Of a stretch of 64,000 nucleotides of DNA, positions 31,755 through 43,644 are shown piece after piece. The notes under the pieces were generated by a model. It searched no databases. It was not told the origin of the DNA and saw only the letters and a list, made by a program, of their open reading frames with translations. Origin of the DNA: Hansfordia pulvinata (taxonomy: Eukaryota; Ascomycota; Sordariomycetes; Xylariales). Location of the stretch: positions 682,001 through 746,000 of the forward strand of contig BJKQ01000016.1 of NCBI GenBank assembly GCA_006538405.1. The letters run 5' to 3'. Each line of letters starts with the position of its first letter. Within the stretch, counting starts at the first letter, position 1. The position numbers were made by a program, and so were the translations under genes.

Positions 31755-33418
31755 TGCTGAGCCCAGAGTCCGCATGGGGCCCCCGCTACACCCCGGAGGC
31801 CCTCCGGGGCTTCCTCCGTTTCTCGTCGACCGTCTCGGAGGCGGACCCGGGCGAGTTCGACGAGGCGGCGCGGGGCTCCTCCTCGCCCCTTTCCTCATCG
31901 CCCGCAGCAAGCGAACAAGCTCCACCGGCGGCAGCGGCAGCAGTGGGAACCCACCCCCCGCGCAGCACGCTCGCCTTCCTGCGGACCCCGCCACGCATGC
32001 CGGCGGTCTCCGTCGGCATGCGCACGCCCTCCGAGGTCGCCCAGCTGGAGTGTGAGGCCGCCGCGCTGCGCGAACGCATCTCCTCCCGCCGCGGGGGACC
32101 CGCCGGGCCGTGCCGCTGCTACCGCTGCTGCTGTCCCCACCAGCCCGGCTGCGTCGTCGCCGCGGGGGCCGGGCCCGGGGCCGGCCACGGCGACGGCGTG
32201 ACCGTGCCTCTTCCGGACCTGGCCGGCGCGCGGCTCCGGGCGCACCCCGGGGGGTCGCCCCCGCCCTTCGCGCCGGGCGGGCACGCCCACGCCCCGCAGG
32301 CAGACCTCAGAAGTACTGTCAGCCTTCCCCCACGCCCGCAGACGCCCGCGGAGATCCCCGGGATCGGGCCCCACCCCGCGGAGCGCGCCGACCCACACGG
32401 CGCCTCCGAGCCCGTCCCTTCCCCGAGCAAGCAGCTCGAGCGCCTCGGCTCGTTCACGGCGCCGCCCGCCCCGGCGACACACCGGAGCGCTAAACCGGGC
32501 CTGGTGAGGAAGACGGGCCCCGCCCGAACCCCCGACAGCTCGGGGTCGGAGTGGGAGGCCGGCGAGAGCGAGAGCGAGAGCGGGTCAGAGACCGGGGCCC
32601 GCTCCGCCACCCCCGACGACGGGCAGCAGCAGCGGAGGCCAAAACAGAAGCGCAGACGCCGGAACCGCGGGCCAGAGGACCCGACGTACCGCGAGCCCCG
32701 GGCCGCAGGCCGTCTGGGCGGCGGCGGCGGCGGCGACGACGACGAGCCGCCCGAGGAGCTGTCCGAGTCGGGCGCCGTGCCGGAGGACCCGCGCGCCCTT
32801 CTCGCGGGAGACGACGGCGATGAAACCAGAGGTAAGAACACCGGCCTGAAGAAGAACAAGCGCAAGCGCCGGCCCGACGACCCCACGTGGCGGAAGCGCC
32901 GCCGCCACGGCGAAGAGAGCGGGTCCGACGACGAAGACGAGCGCTCGGGGCCCGTCGCCGTGCCGGAGCGGGAGGCCCTCGCCCTGGCTGACGGGGCGGC
33001 GCGCGCGGGCGGCCCAGCTGCTGCTCTCGCGCCGCCGCCGAAGCGCAGGAGGAGGGCCGCTGGCAGTGGCGAGACGGTCGGGGCCGAGGCGGGCGCAGGC
33101 AAGGTGGCGACGTCCGACCGGGCCGATGGGCCACCGACGGCGTCCGCGGGGAGCAGGACGCCCAAGGCCGGAGGCTCTCCGGCGGAAGGGCACAGCGCGT
33201 CCCGGGAATCGGGACAAGGTGCGAAAAGGACGCCCAAGGGCAGGCGTCGGGTAGGTACGGGCTCGCCGAGCAGAGCAGACAAGGACGTGGCCACGTCGGC
33301 GCCCCCTGAGGATCCACCGTCTACTCGCTCGCAGACTGGGGCTGTCACACGCAGCAAGAGGGGGAGGCTGTTGAAGCCATCGGCGGCGGCTCAGAGCGCG
33401 GCTAGTAGCCTGCCATGA
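31755..33418 (+). CDS. C-terminal part: Cys-rich segment and duplicated basic motif, unknown protein
   Basis: A 550-codon frame, most likely the 3' exon of the preceding segment: it follows GTTGCTGACC (branch-like) and GCGCAG, has no convincing ATG, and begins with coding-like sequence (SPESAWGPRYTPEALRGFLRFSSTVSEADPGEFDEAA). The exact acceptor is unclear; the in-frame choices are poor. It contains a short Cys cluster, CRCYRCCCPHQPGC, at about residues 116-129 of this segment. A long Pro/Ala/Gly-rich disordered region follows, with acidic SESESES stretches. A basic motif occurs twice: KQKRRRRNRGPEDPTYREPR and KKNKRKRRPDDPTWRKRRRHG, 60-70 residues apart. A third KRRRR block and a KSKRGR-like C-terminus follow. 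The basic, disordered composition suggests a nuclear, DNA- or RNA-associated protein (inference). Confidence 0.6.
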
Positions 33419-33650
33419 GAAGCAGGCGGCAAGCGAACTGAGGAATACCCGCTCCAATACTCTAGTTGGAGCACACGACGCCTGTGTGTTAAGCTTGATT
33501 GGCTTGGGTTTCATTATGTATTATTTTTCCTAATTTGAACCTTTCACCGAGGCTGTAAGCTGCATTTCAAAAGACTTTTGATTCTTTGAGTCTTCCCAAT
33601 CTAAGTTGACATTCATTGTGATCTTTTTGCTGCTCGCCCCCCTTTCCCTA

Positions 33651-35541
33651 CTACTTTCCGCGAGACAGTGAACTGACGCGCGCGCTGCCAAGCTTTTCAA
33701 AGGGCTCGTTCAAATCAAGTTGAACCCTATCCCAGGCTGTGGCAAGGTTGCCTCGGATATTGTAAATGCTGTGATGGGTATCAGGCTGCGTATTGTACGC
33801 TGCATCTGTGGCTTTGACAACAAGCACCACCTTCCGGTCCGTTTCGCCATTCTGCAGTCGAGAGTCCACCGCCCAGTCGTACGTCCATCGCTTCCAGCAC
33901 CACGCCCTGCTGCCCTTTTCAGATGCACTGTCGTCAATCAGTGTTGCCTGGTCCCAAGTATGCCCATTGTCCAAGCTGACATCAACCCTTTGGATCTCGC
34001 GGCCCCCCCGAATACGCATACCCCTCGATTCGTAAAATATCACTCTTCTTAGTTGTGTCGCTGTGCTGCTGGTCCCGAGGCGGAACGGTGTCGGCGTGCG
34101 ATGGGTCAGTGCTTCTCAGCCGCACTCCTGTAATCGCGCTGGTAACCGGCGTCTCCTGTATTGACTTGTACTTGGACCACTCTTGTTTGGTTTCATTCGG
34201 CCCGAAGCATTTGTAGTCTCGCAGTTGCCACGGTGTCTGACTTTCCTCCGGATTCACGACGATTCTGTTCACCCATTTCACACAGCGAGCAGCGACGTGG
34301 CCTGGGACTATGACCCGAACCGGGTATCCGTGATCTCGGGGCAGCGTGGCGCCATTCATGCTGAATGCAAGGAGAACGTCGCATCTGGGATCCAGCGCAG
34401 TGGCTATCGGTATGCTTGCACCGTACGCCTCAAGACTTGAGAACTGAACGTGGTGGGTGTTGTGGGAAGCCCCTGGCATCGACAGTCCGGCGTCAGACAG
34501 CACATCTCTCAACCACACACCCTCCCATCTGGCACAGCCAATGGCACCAGAAGACCACTGTAGGCCATTTGTTGGCTTGACAGTTGCCGACATGTGGCTC
34601 CGCCTGTTTCCAGAGCACTGTAGAACGGTTGTGATGGAGTGCTGCTCGAACTTGGTCTTGAGATCGTTGACAGAGTAGAGTTTCCCGCTGCCATTGGGCA
34701 GCTCGACCGAGATGGAGTGATCGTTGGCAGAGTGCTCGGGCACGAGAGGTACCCACATATGGTTGCGAACGTAGAAGACTTCGTTGGGCGTCAAGAACGA
34801 CCTGGAAAGCTCATCTGGAGGGCATTCAGCGTTGCAAGGCCTCTCGGTGTGTAGATATAGTCGTCCATCTCGCTCTGGATCCTCTTCGAACGGGTCTTGC
34901 ACGTTGCACTGAAGCGGCTTTCCGTCGACAAGATCGGTCGGGTGTATTTTGCCGATTACATACTGATCAAGGATTTCTCGAACGTGAGCTTTGTCATGAA
35001 TCGGGAAGATATTCCAGTATGGTTCCAGACAGCCGCCAGCTGCGCGCAGGATGATTTCGCCGCCAGGGTGGGCTTGGATCCAGTCGGTGATGTCGTACAC
35101 CTTGTCCTCCAAGATGACCCACGGCCTTTTGGACTTGGGGCCATGCTCCCTGATCTCGGACATCCTGAAGAAGCACTGTCTCGACAAGATACTGTTCACA
35201 GCGTCTGAGGGTCCACTGTCGCGCGTCAACTCTGAAGGCACTGTAGCTCGAAATTCGGTCTCGGGATACAAGAAAAGGGCCACAGCCACCAACAAAGAAG
35301 TGGCAGCAGCGGCGGTCAGAGCCATTCTGGACGCCGATGAGGCTGTCTGCGGCGACACCACATAACGGCTGGTGCGAGGGGCTTTGAAAGGGGGGCCAAA
35401 GTGCGAGGCTCGACGAGCGGGCTTCAGGCAGGAGGCAGTGGGCCACAATGGTCTTGTCGAGATGTCGGGGCCGAGACGTATCCGAGCGGTTGGCCAAGCG
35501 CGATGCAGGGCTCTTGCGCCAGTCTTGGGAACGGTGAGCAT
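33651..35541 (-). pseudogene. Sulfite oxidase-type molybdoenzyme (cytochrome b5 + Moco domains) with a frameshift in a C7/G7 run
   Basis: From the Met at 35541 the frame gives an Arg-rich, acid-poor presequence (1-75), a membrane segment (about 77-92) and a cytochrome b5 domain (about 118-202) with heme ligands HPGG at 158-161 and His182/186. A Moco domain follows, with FYVRNHMWVP (257-266) and the molybdenum-ligand Cys309 in VLQCSGNRR. The dimerisation domain begins, then the frame stops at 33982. The rest of the domain (GREIQRVDVSLDNGHTWDQATL ... ending SLSRGK) continues in the other frame from about 34008 to 33651. The switch lies in a seven-base C run on the plus strand (34003-34009); six or nine bases would restore the expected GGREIQRVD. 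The family oxidises sulfite to sulfate in the mitochondrial intermembrane space. Both halves are well conserved, so a consensus error or a very recent mutation are both possible. Confidence 0.85.
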
Positions 35542-36291
35542 CGTGGATCGCGCAGCTGTTGGCCGGCTGCTGGCTTGAGATGCCCGTTTCCACCACGCCG
35601 TCTATCGGCGGCTCTCCTGGGACGCGATTAATCTGGCAGAGCTGCACGGTGTTCGAGTCGGAGGGGGATGTTGGGGAGCAAAGGCGTGTGTCAATCGTTC
35701 GGGCGTCGGGGCAAAGAAGGACAGGATCCATCCATCCGTACGTGTGCCTGTAGAGGTCAATGGCGGACAACGGACGTCGGCAGAAGCAAGCAACGACACC
35801 GCCTGACCCCTTCCCCCGCCCTCGGAAGTGCTGGGCCGTCTCTCACAGAACCGTGACAGAAACGGCGTCTGTCGGCAACCGCCGGCATAAGGTCAGCCAG
35901 CTTGAGCCGCCGCGAGGCAGGTGCGCGAGTTGAGGTGCACAGGAAAGGAAAGAGAGGCTCTCGCGCGTCCAGTGGCTTTACCGAGAAGCTACCGCGCCTT
36001 GGGTAACGGTCGGGTCCATGGAATGGAATGAACTGGATTGAAGTAATACTGTGAGGTAATCGATACGCCCCAAGAGACGTCGTTCTGCAGACCTGCTGGA
36101 CAATACTGGGCATTCGGCACGGTGTCGGGTGGACTCGGGATGTGCCGCCTGTCAGCTTCACGGCGTCCAGGCTGTAACAACACTTGCAAGGCATCTTTCG
36201 TCCGTTGCGCGTCGGTGCTTCCACCCTGTCTGCTGGGTTTTACTACCTAAGCTACCAGGACTGATGCTGGGTTGCCAAGGTAAGGTATCTA
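35542..36291. other. Intergenic region upstream of the sulfite oxidase-type gene
   Basis: About 750 bp between two minus-strand genes. No gene recognised. Confidence 0.5.
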
Positions 36292-36861
36292 TCACCAGAT
36301 CCTCCACCAGGGCTTTTCGGGCGGCGCCGGCCTGCCTGCATTTGGGTTCACGCCTTTGCTCGCAAGATATCTGTCCCAGTCGCAAATGACCTGCCAGGAC
36401 TGGACCGATCTACCATCAGCGTTCCGGCAATCGTCGATAGGGTCAGCGGCAGATATCCCAGCGACAATGCTTCCAGTGCCCCGGCCGTTGCAGCCCTCGG
36501 TTTGGTAGAAGAACAAGGCGCAGCCAGGCCGGGGTGCCTTTTGCAGCTTGAAATACCGGAAAGTCTTGACTCTGCCGTTGGCATCCTTCTGCCCATCAGT
36601 CTGCATGCGCATGCAGGCCGAGTTTGAGTGTTGGTGGCCGGACGAAAATGACTTGTGCATCTCTTTGATCTGGGCTGTCTCGATTTTGTCGCCGCATTTG
36701 AACTCTTTCCTAGTGCCCTCTCCTTCATAGATGTCAAATTTAACGTCGACATCTTGGATCCCCTCATCCACAGTCGGAACGGCCCCATTCTCATCCTCGA
36801 CAGCCGAGACCAGGAGCGGGAGACTTGAAATGAGATATGCCAAGGCGAAAATGAGCTTCAT
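36292..36861 (-). CDS. Secreted protein, unknown function (189 aa)
   Basis: Single exon from the ATG at 36861. MKLIFALAYLISSLPLLVSA is a signal peptide, probably cleaved before VEDENGAVPTVDEG. The mature protein has five cysteines (FKCGD, SACMRM, PGCALF, EGCNGR, DDCRN) plus one in VICDWD, so three disulfides are possible. The C-terminus ASKGVNPNAGRPAPPEKPWWRIW is Pro/Trp-rich. The frame is open upstream to 37089, but the preceding residues read as leader. No family recognised; size and Cys content are consistent with an extracellular protein, perhaps effector-like, which is inference only. Confidence 0.75.
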   Translation of the reverse strand: MKLIFALAYLISSLPLLVSAVEDENGAVPTVDEGIQDVDVKFDIYEGEGTRKEFKCGDKIETAQIKEMHKSFSSGHQHSNSACMRMQTDGQKDANGRVKTFRYFKLQKAPRPGCALFFYQTEGCNGRGTGSIVAGISAADPIDDCRNADGRSVQSWQVICDWDRYLASKGVNPNAGRPAPPEKPWWRIW

Positions 36862-39800
36862 TGTGCCTCGGATCCGCGCGGCGCTATGAAACCTGTCGAC
36901 GGAGTTTCGATGTGTTCTCGTATTGCGAGTACTGCAAAACGGCGTGCGAAGGGGCGCAATGGCGGAGACGCGTGGAGCGCTGTGACGTGAATTTCGAAGA
37001 CTGACAGGGGCTGCGAGACTTGATATGTCAATAACAGAACAATCGCCTTGCCGGCCCACGCTCCCGCCCCCATGAACGACGCATGACAAGCAGCTTCACA
37101 GAATTAATTGTTCGCCCCAAAGCCAAGGCAATTGAGTGGGCTATCGCCGAGCCCAGCGATGCCAGAACCTGAGCCCAGCAGCCTGGCTGGCCTCGCTCGT
37201 GACGACAGCGATCCTGAACGCCACCTGTTAGGCCGAGTCCACGCCACTGATCCAACACGCCCAGCCCCTGGGGCTGATTGGTGCACAACTGTTCAGTCTG
37301 GTTGGAAGCTAAGCCCTGTGGCAATGGGCCACTCTCAAAATAACTCAGGACGTTACGTTCACCGAAGAATCTGGGGATATACATGTGAACTCAAACCTCA
37401 CTGCTCGTCCTCTCTCCGACCTGAACGCAAGTGGAGGTAATTCAGTAGTTGGACAAAACAGGTAAGCAGATATAAGTCCCCAGTCACCTTCAAGGTACCC
37501 CGTAACGTTTTCACACAGATTGATGCTGTAAAACCGCTGCTCCGTCGCCATTTAGCGAGCTCAAGACTCTGATCAATCTGTGAGCTCCACCAGCGCCGGC
37601 TCACCGGGCTCGCCGGGCTGACACCCCCACAGTATTTGTTGCCTCCCGTAATTGACGAGTCGATGGAAGGATCTTCCCGGGCTTTTCTGTGCACATAGCC
37701 CGTGTGGTCAAAGATTTTTAACCCCATAGGGCAGACTTGACAGCGCGCCACCTTATTATTCAGGATGCTGTCGACGAAGCGACCTATCTTGTGCTATTTA
37801 TAATCGATAGATTGAAGCGGGACCACTTGTTTAGGAACGAACGGGCTCGCATTCAATTCGATCAGCCGTCGTAGTGCGGAAGCAACTGGAAATGGTGCCT
37901 GGACAATTTCGACTCGCCATGATTGTGTTGGTGGAGGCCGGGTCGCAGCTCGTGTCCGCTGAGCGCTGCAGAACATCGGCGAATAGGTGCAACTCCCACT
38001 GTCTTGTTTCCATCCAAGACAACACAGAGGTAGCATACCGGTGCGCAGTGACAAGAGTCACACTAAGAGAACACAACTCCCGTACAGACTCATGTGCCCC
38101 CCCTGCACCATTGATCAAGCGACCCATCAGAATAATCATGATGTTATCTGTCAATAGCTATTGAATCACGTGTAACCCTACTGGACCCTTGTCTGCCAGG
38201 ACGGGAGTGTGCATGCCCGCGCCGCTCCGGAGCCAAGCGGTGGCGGGGTATGGCTTACCAGCCGGGAGTTGCTGTTGCCGGTCGAGCTGCGGGTTGCCGT
38301 CGTGCCAGTTGACCCGCCGCCGCGAACACCCCTCGTGTCTGCCAGTCAAATACCATACGATACGTCACGAGACGCTGGCGCCCGTGGCTTCCCCCGCGGC
38401 CGGGCGGGGCCGAGACGCGGACGGTCCCGGTCCGCGTTGTGGAGGCCCCACCCCGTCGGCACCCGCGTCTGGCGCGCATCTCCTCGGGGCCCGGCCCGGC
38501 ATCCGAGGTTCCGCCCAAGACTTGACGTGAAGAGTCGCAAAATGTCCCTTTCGCACAGCTTCGTGAATTTGATGCACGCTGCACTTGGCCGTGCCCACCA
38601 AGATATTTTCAAAAAAGAGAGGTGGGGAAACAGCAGCGTGTGATCGCGGTATGCAACATCACCAACGGGCCCCTTATCGGACGCGCCGTGGGCACGGCAC
38701 CCCCTGGCGGCTGCAACCCAGCACTGCCGCCGGAACCTTTGCGCACACCAAGGCTCATCAGCCTCCGTCAGCCCCGAGCCATGCGCGCGGGAACTTGCCG
38801 ATCGGGGCTGGGGTCTCTGGGGGATTGATAGGCAGACCGTCCACCAGACTCGACGCGTCAGGAGCTGTGTCCGTCCTTTAAGGCCCGTGTCAGGAAAGAA
38901 CAACCTCAAATACGAGTAGCGGCTGGCGAGATGCCGCAACTCGGCTGTCTCTGTGTGTTCGACCATCTGGCCCTGCCCTTACGATACGCCTTAGCAGCCC
39001 CGGCAAGGTCGCAATGCTGTGAGACACTCAGAGATGAGCCGTCATATCCTCCACTGCTGCACCCTTGCACCCCGTGCAGGGTGCAGTGGACATCCCCTGT
39101 CCCTACATGTACTTGATATGAACGGAGAGGCTGGGGCGGCCGGGTAGACATCCCGCAAGGCAGTTGCCGCTACAATCCGCCAGGCTGGCGTTGGCCCTCA
39201 TCTCCGGCTCGTCATGGTGGCTTGCCACTGGACCTCTTTGCGCGTGGCCGAGTGACACCAGCAACGAACAAACGATGGTCCGAAGCCGCGCGGGCGCCAC
39301 GAGACTCGAGACTCGAGACTCTGTAGGCGTTGCGCGCTTGCGGAACCGACAAGCCTCTCGCCACGGATGGTCGGCTCATCTCCGCCATCTGCACGAACGT
39401 CCATCAATGACCAGCAGCTAGCTCGATTGAAAGACTAGATGTACCAGACCAGGTACGAGTGGGAGGGGGGTTTCGTAACGGAGGCGGCTTGAGCCCTGTT
39501 GAGATGGGCTGTGAGCAATGACTTGGGTGCTTGGATTTGATCATTTCCATCCTTTGCCTTACCACAGCGTCGTCTTCCACTGCACACGGGTGGCCTCGAT
39601 CCCACCGTTGGCTTGTTTCTTCTTTTACATATTGCGGCTCGTGGCTAACCGGCTCCGGATCCCTGCATGCTTCTCCACCTTCCGAGTACACGTATCCCAC
39701 CGGTCCGTACGAGTACTCCGTAGCGGGGGTTGTCAGTGAGAGGTAATGTAACTCGCAAGGCTGTCCTCTCCTTAGGGGGCTCTGGCTTGCCTGCCTTGTT

Positions 39801-40943
39801 CTGAGTCCAGTGCGCCGATCAAGGTGGTGTTGTCAGCGCGAGAAACCGGCATTGCATGGGACACCAAGTCGGACTCACCATGTTAAGGTTCGGTACGAGT
39901 ACGGTACTCTGGCATAGGTCTGCTAAGCGAGTGTCCGCCACGTGGTTTGATCAAGTTCGAAGTGACCGAGCGATGTCTCTTTGGTCGAACGCGAAGACGA
40001 GGATTAATTAAATTCGGCATCCACATCGCGGTTTTTCTTGCTTGGCACTTACCTCCATTCAATACCTGCCACCCGCGTACCTATGTACTTGTACCGCCAA
40101 TATGGATACTTGGGATCTGCAGTCTACGGAGCTCAGGTGCGCCTGCGTGGGCGTAGTGGGAGACAGGACCTTTTCTCTCGAACTCTGTTCGTTTTCCACA
40201 CGAGATTACTGAGTACTGTCGATGACTGTACGAGTACTGCATCCATATGACCCCTCATCTATTGCACTGGTGCCAGCTGGAGATCTGTGACAAGCGAATC
40301 ACGTCTTATAGGTATCTTGTAATGCTGTGTTCAACGTCAGTGGCATGTCGCCCCGCGATGTGACCTGAAGGTTTATAGACATTCACTCGATTGTCTCCGA
40401 CTTGACGCTGTCTAATCTCATTGAGCCTATGAAGACACTGATAATCTACGAATGAATCATCTTACTAATGAAAATGGAAGGCCGATCTTTAAGAGGGCAG
40501 CCAGTGTAGTTATCAAGCTGACCTGGTGTAATCGGGTTTCTCAAATTTACTACCCATTAAACATTGAGTTTGTTGGTCACGGCTTAGCTTAATGCACTCT
40601 GTTCACGGCGTGGGCATTTAGTTAAGGCTTATTAATACGGCAGAATGAAGACAATACTGACAAACCTTGTTATACATTGACGAGTGGGAAACCAAAATTT
40701 ATCGTGATGCTTCGATATAACGAATGAAAGAGAACAAACTTGGGTTCTATTAAGGCTTCGGAGCACAGTGGAGGTCACTTGGCCGCCTTGACCAACGTAA
40801 AGCACACGCATTCTTCCTCAGGGAGCCTCACCTCCTAAGTACCCTCTGGCCTGAAGATACTTTCAATGCTGGGGAGCGAGGAGACCGGTGTAACTAACGT
40901 GTCGAGGTGTGGGCTATAAGGACCTGTGTGGAGACTAATCAGG
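36862..40943. other. Long gene-poor region with AT-rich island
   Basis: About 4.1 kb with no convincing gene on either strand; small open frames (up to about 200 codons) lack motifs or family-like sequence. Repeated TACGAGTA motifs occur at 38911, 39709, 39894 and 40229. From about 40250 to 40780 the base composition turns clearly AT-rich compared with everything around it (for example TTAATACGG, AAATTTATCG, TATAACGAATG), without a recognisable transposon end. Confidence 0.45.
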
Positions 40944-41213
40944 CTAGGGGCCCATAAAGCCGTCCACATCAAACTTTGATGGTTCCCAGCAGTACATTGC
41001 AGCTAAGGTGGCTTCTTGTACCTCAGCCCAGCGGGTGACTTGGGCAGCGTCGCCATCCGTCGCTGACTGGAGCAAGGCTTCTAGTGCGATTGGCAAGACG
41101 TGGACATGCGCAAGATGGAAATCCAATAGACGTGACAGCTCGCAAACGCAAAGAGGTGGCACTTCGCGATGCTTGTAAATTGAGGCTGCCCGTTCCTGTA
41201 TTCTGTCGGCCAT
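40944..41213 (-). CDS. Possible small protein, unknown (low confidence)
   Basis: An 89-codon frame starting MADRIQERAASIYKHREVPPL and ending KFDVDGFMGP. The composition is protein-like and balanced, unlike the neighbouring Arg/Pro-rich shadow frames: CELSRLLDFHLAHVHVLPIALEALL, then TRWAEVQEATLAAMYCWEP. The frame continues upstream to 41273 through a CAG/CTG-derived Cys run. No family recognised. It borders the AT-rich island and could be a remnant of a larger gene rather than an intact one. Confidence 0.3.
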   Translation of the reverse strand: MADRIQERAASIYKHREVPPLCVCELSRLLDFHLAHVHVLPIALEALLQSATDGDAAQVTRWAEVQEATLAAMYCWEPSKFDVDGFMGP

Positions 41214-42476
41214 TGTTCTCGCGACCGCGCCTGCCTGCCGCCTGGAGCAGCAGCAGCAGCAGCCCCAAAGCACCTGCCCTGCGCATTTGCTACCAACGCA
41301 AGCCGCCAGGGGAAGGGACGATCCCAGGCTAGAGGCGGCGGCAAGAGATTAGAACACATCACCACCAATTGTGTTTTTCCCCCGTCTCTCCTCAACCTCC
41401 CCAACCCAACCCGCCGCTCCTCCACTGCTTCTCTCGCCGCGCCTCATTAATTTGGATTCCCCCCTCCACCACTCCACCTCGACGACGACACTCGCCCGCG
41501 CGCGTCCGAAGCCCCTACACGCCTGCGCCACCACACACCCGCACGCCCGCCCGCACGCCTGCTTTTTCTGAGATGCGCACCCCGGCCTGAATCCGCACCA
41601 GCCGCACCAGCTCCGGTACAATTGACCTCCATTGGCACCGCGACTGCCCTCCGCCAGCCTTGCTACCCCGTCCAGCCTCGACATTTCCCCCGTTTCGCAG
41701 TCCTCCTCGCGCCGACCAATTTCGCGCAGCCGACGGTAGCTAACGGCGCTGACCACAACAGGCAACGGCGACGGTGACGACGGCGGACGACCGCCATTAC
41801 CACCGCGACCTCGACCGCGACCGCGACGCCGGCAGCTCCCAGACCGGCCGCTCTGACTTGGAGACGCATCGCACGCATTGGCCGCAACGCGACCCGACCA
41901 ACCCATCCACCACGCAACGCCCTCGCGCCGACTTGAGTCGCATCGCGTCGACTCCGTCCGCCCCTGCTGTTTCTGGCTTTGAGATCTGACCGGCGCCTTC
42001 TTTTCCCATCCGCTCGCTGTGCTCATCCTGCGGCACGTCGCCGCCGACTTTCGGTCAACCCTCTCTGTGGGCCGTCTTTGTGCCGGACGACACTCATCGC
42101 CGAAGGTCGCGTTGGACCACTTGCTTCACCACGCGCATCGCAACTCCCCCGGGCACCGCTGTCCTATCTCTATACGCCGCTATTGACGCCGGTTATCGCG
42201 ACCAGCCACGTCCATTAACTGCACGGCACCGCAAGACCCAATTCGTTTACTCAGACAGCTTTCAATCCTATCGTCGTCAAGCTGAGAAGCGTGTTGGCAC
42301 CGATGACTCGGCTCTCTTTTATGTAGACAGCCTTACCTGCCGTCGATCTCGCCGATTCCTCGTCCGCACAGGTCGTTATTCGACGCAAGTGCCGGCGGAT
42401 CACGGCCTGGTTTTCTCCAGCAGTCTGCTCACCACCAAGACTCGAAGCGCCGCGACTCCTCGCGCTACCCGGAAAC
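41214..42476. other. Leader/promoter region of the mRNA triphosphatase gene
   Basis: About 1.26 kb, C-rich and G-poor on the plus strand in large parts, typical of a long fungal 5' leader. No independent gene recognised; minus-strand frames are Arg/Gly/Ser-rich shadows. Confidence 0.5.
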
Positions 42477-43612
42477 ATGGATCTCCGCGCGATGTTGAAT
42501 ACCGACGGCGGCGGCGGCGGCGATAAGAATGCCAAATCCAATGGCGGCCATGATCGCGGTCCCGGTGCCGGCCCCGGGCCTACCCCTCCGCCTCCATCAG
42601 CAGCTCCGAGACCTCCCCCGCAACATCATAACCACTCTCAGTCCATTCCAGGTGCACCGGTTACGCCAATCCAGACTGGCGCACCCCACAACTACCGCGA
42701 CTTCAACCGCTCGACGCACGCATCACCTGTCACCCAGCCGCGCGACTATCCGCCCCCTGGAGCCCGAACCCCGGGCGCTGGTGCCTACACAGCCTCGCCC
42801 ACCAGCTATCAGCAACCCTCCGGCGCCTACGCGGGGAGGCCCCCGATGCCCCCGGGTCAGTCTGGGGGCTCTCATGATCCACGATCGCCTGGGAATACAC
42901 CGAGCGCAGCTCCGTCGCCCTACCGGCACACGCCGTCCGGGTCAATGGGCGCTCCTGGCGGCGGCTACCCGTTCCCTCCCACCCCTCAGCAGCACGGCCA
43001 GCATCCTCAATATCCCCAACACGCACAACATGCACAGCCGCCGCCGGCTAGCCCTGGGCAGCGCGTAGTGTACGGTGCACCGGGACAAGGACCTCCTGCA
43101 AGCCCGGGCCAGCGAGCAGCATACGGTCCCGGTGTGGGACCCCCACCGTACTCTCGAGACAGCTACGGCCCAACCTCGCAGCCTCCAGGCGCTCCGCCGG
43201 GGGCTGTTCACCGGATGCCGTCAAGTCAATCATCTAGCCCCTATTCCCATGGACAATCTTTGCCTCCTCAGCACCCATCGCCACGCCAGCAAACCCAGCA
43301 TGGTCAGCAGCCGCCGCCGCCGCCGCCGCCCTACGGGCACCATCCGCAAGCACATCCTCAGCACGCACAACACCCTCATGGCCAAATGGTGCCTCAAACG
43401 CCGCCTGTGCCACCACCCGGGTCTGCAGGTGGTGCGCATCCGCATCCTCAAGGCTATTCGCAACATCAGCGGTCCGTTTCCGCTCAGTCAAATTCCACTC
43501 CGACCTCGGCACACAGCCAGCATCCGCCTTACGGAACGCCTTTTGGACACGGGAGCCCGTCGGCCGCGCACCAACCTGGCCCCCCTCTGCCCCCACAACA
43601 GCAGTACCAGCT

Positions 43613-43644
<32 letters not shown>

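Noticed and set aside
32119..33357. Long minus-strand frame opposite the basic-repeat gene
   Set aside because: Ser/Pro/Arg-rich complement of the plus-strand low-complexity sequence; no start context or motif.
35640..35670. GTTCGAGTC resembling a tRNA B box
   Set aside because: Flanking bases cannot form a T-arm stem and no A box or acceptor stem is present.
38346..38966. 206-codon minus-strand frame
   Set aside because: Mixed composition without any motif; overlaps equally open plus-strand frames.
41349..42026. 225-codon minus-strand frame upstream of CET1
   Set aside because: Complement of the C-rich leader; Arg/Gly/Ser composition without conserved features.
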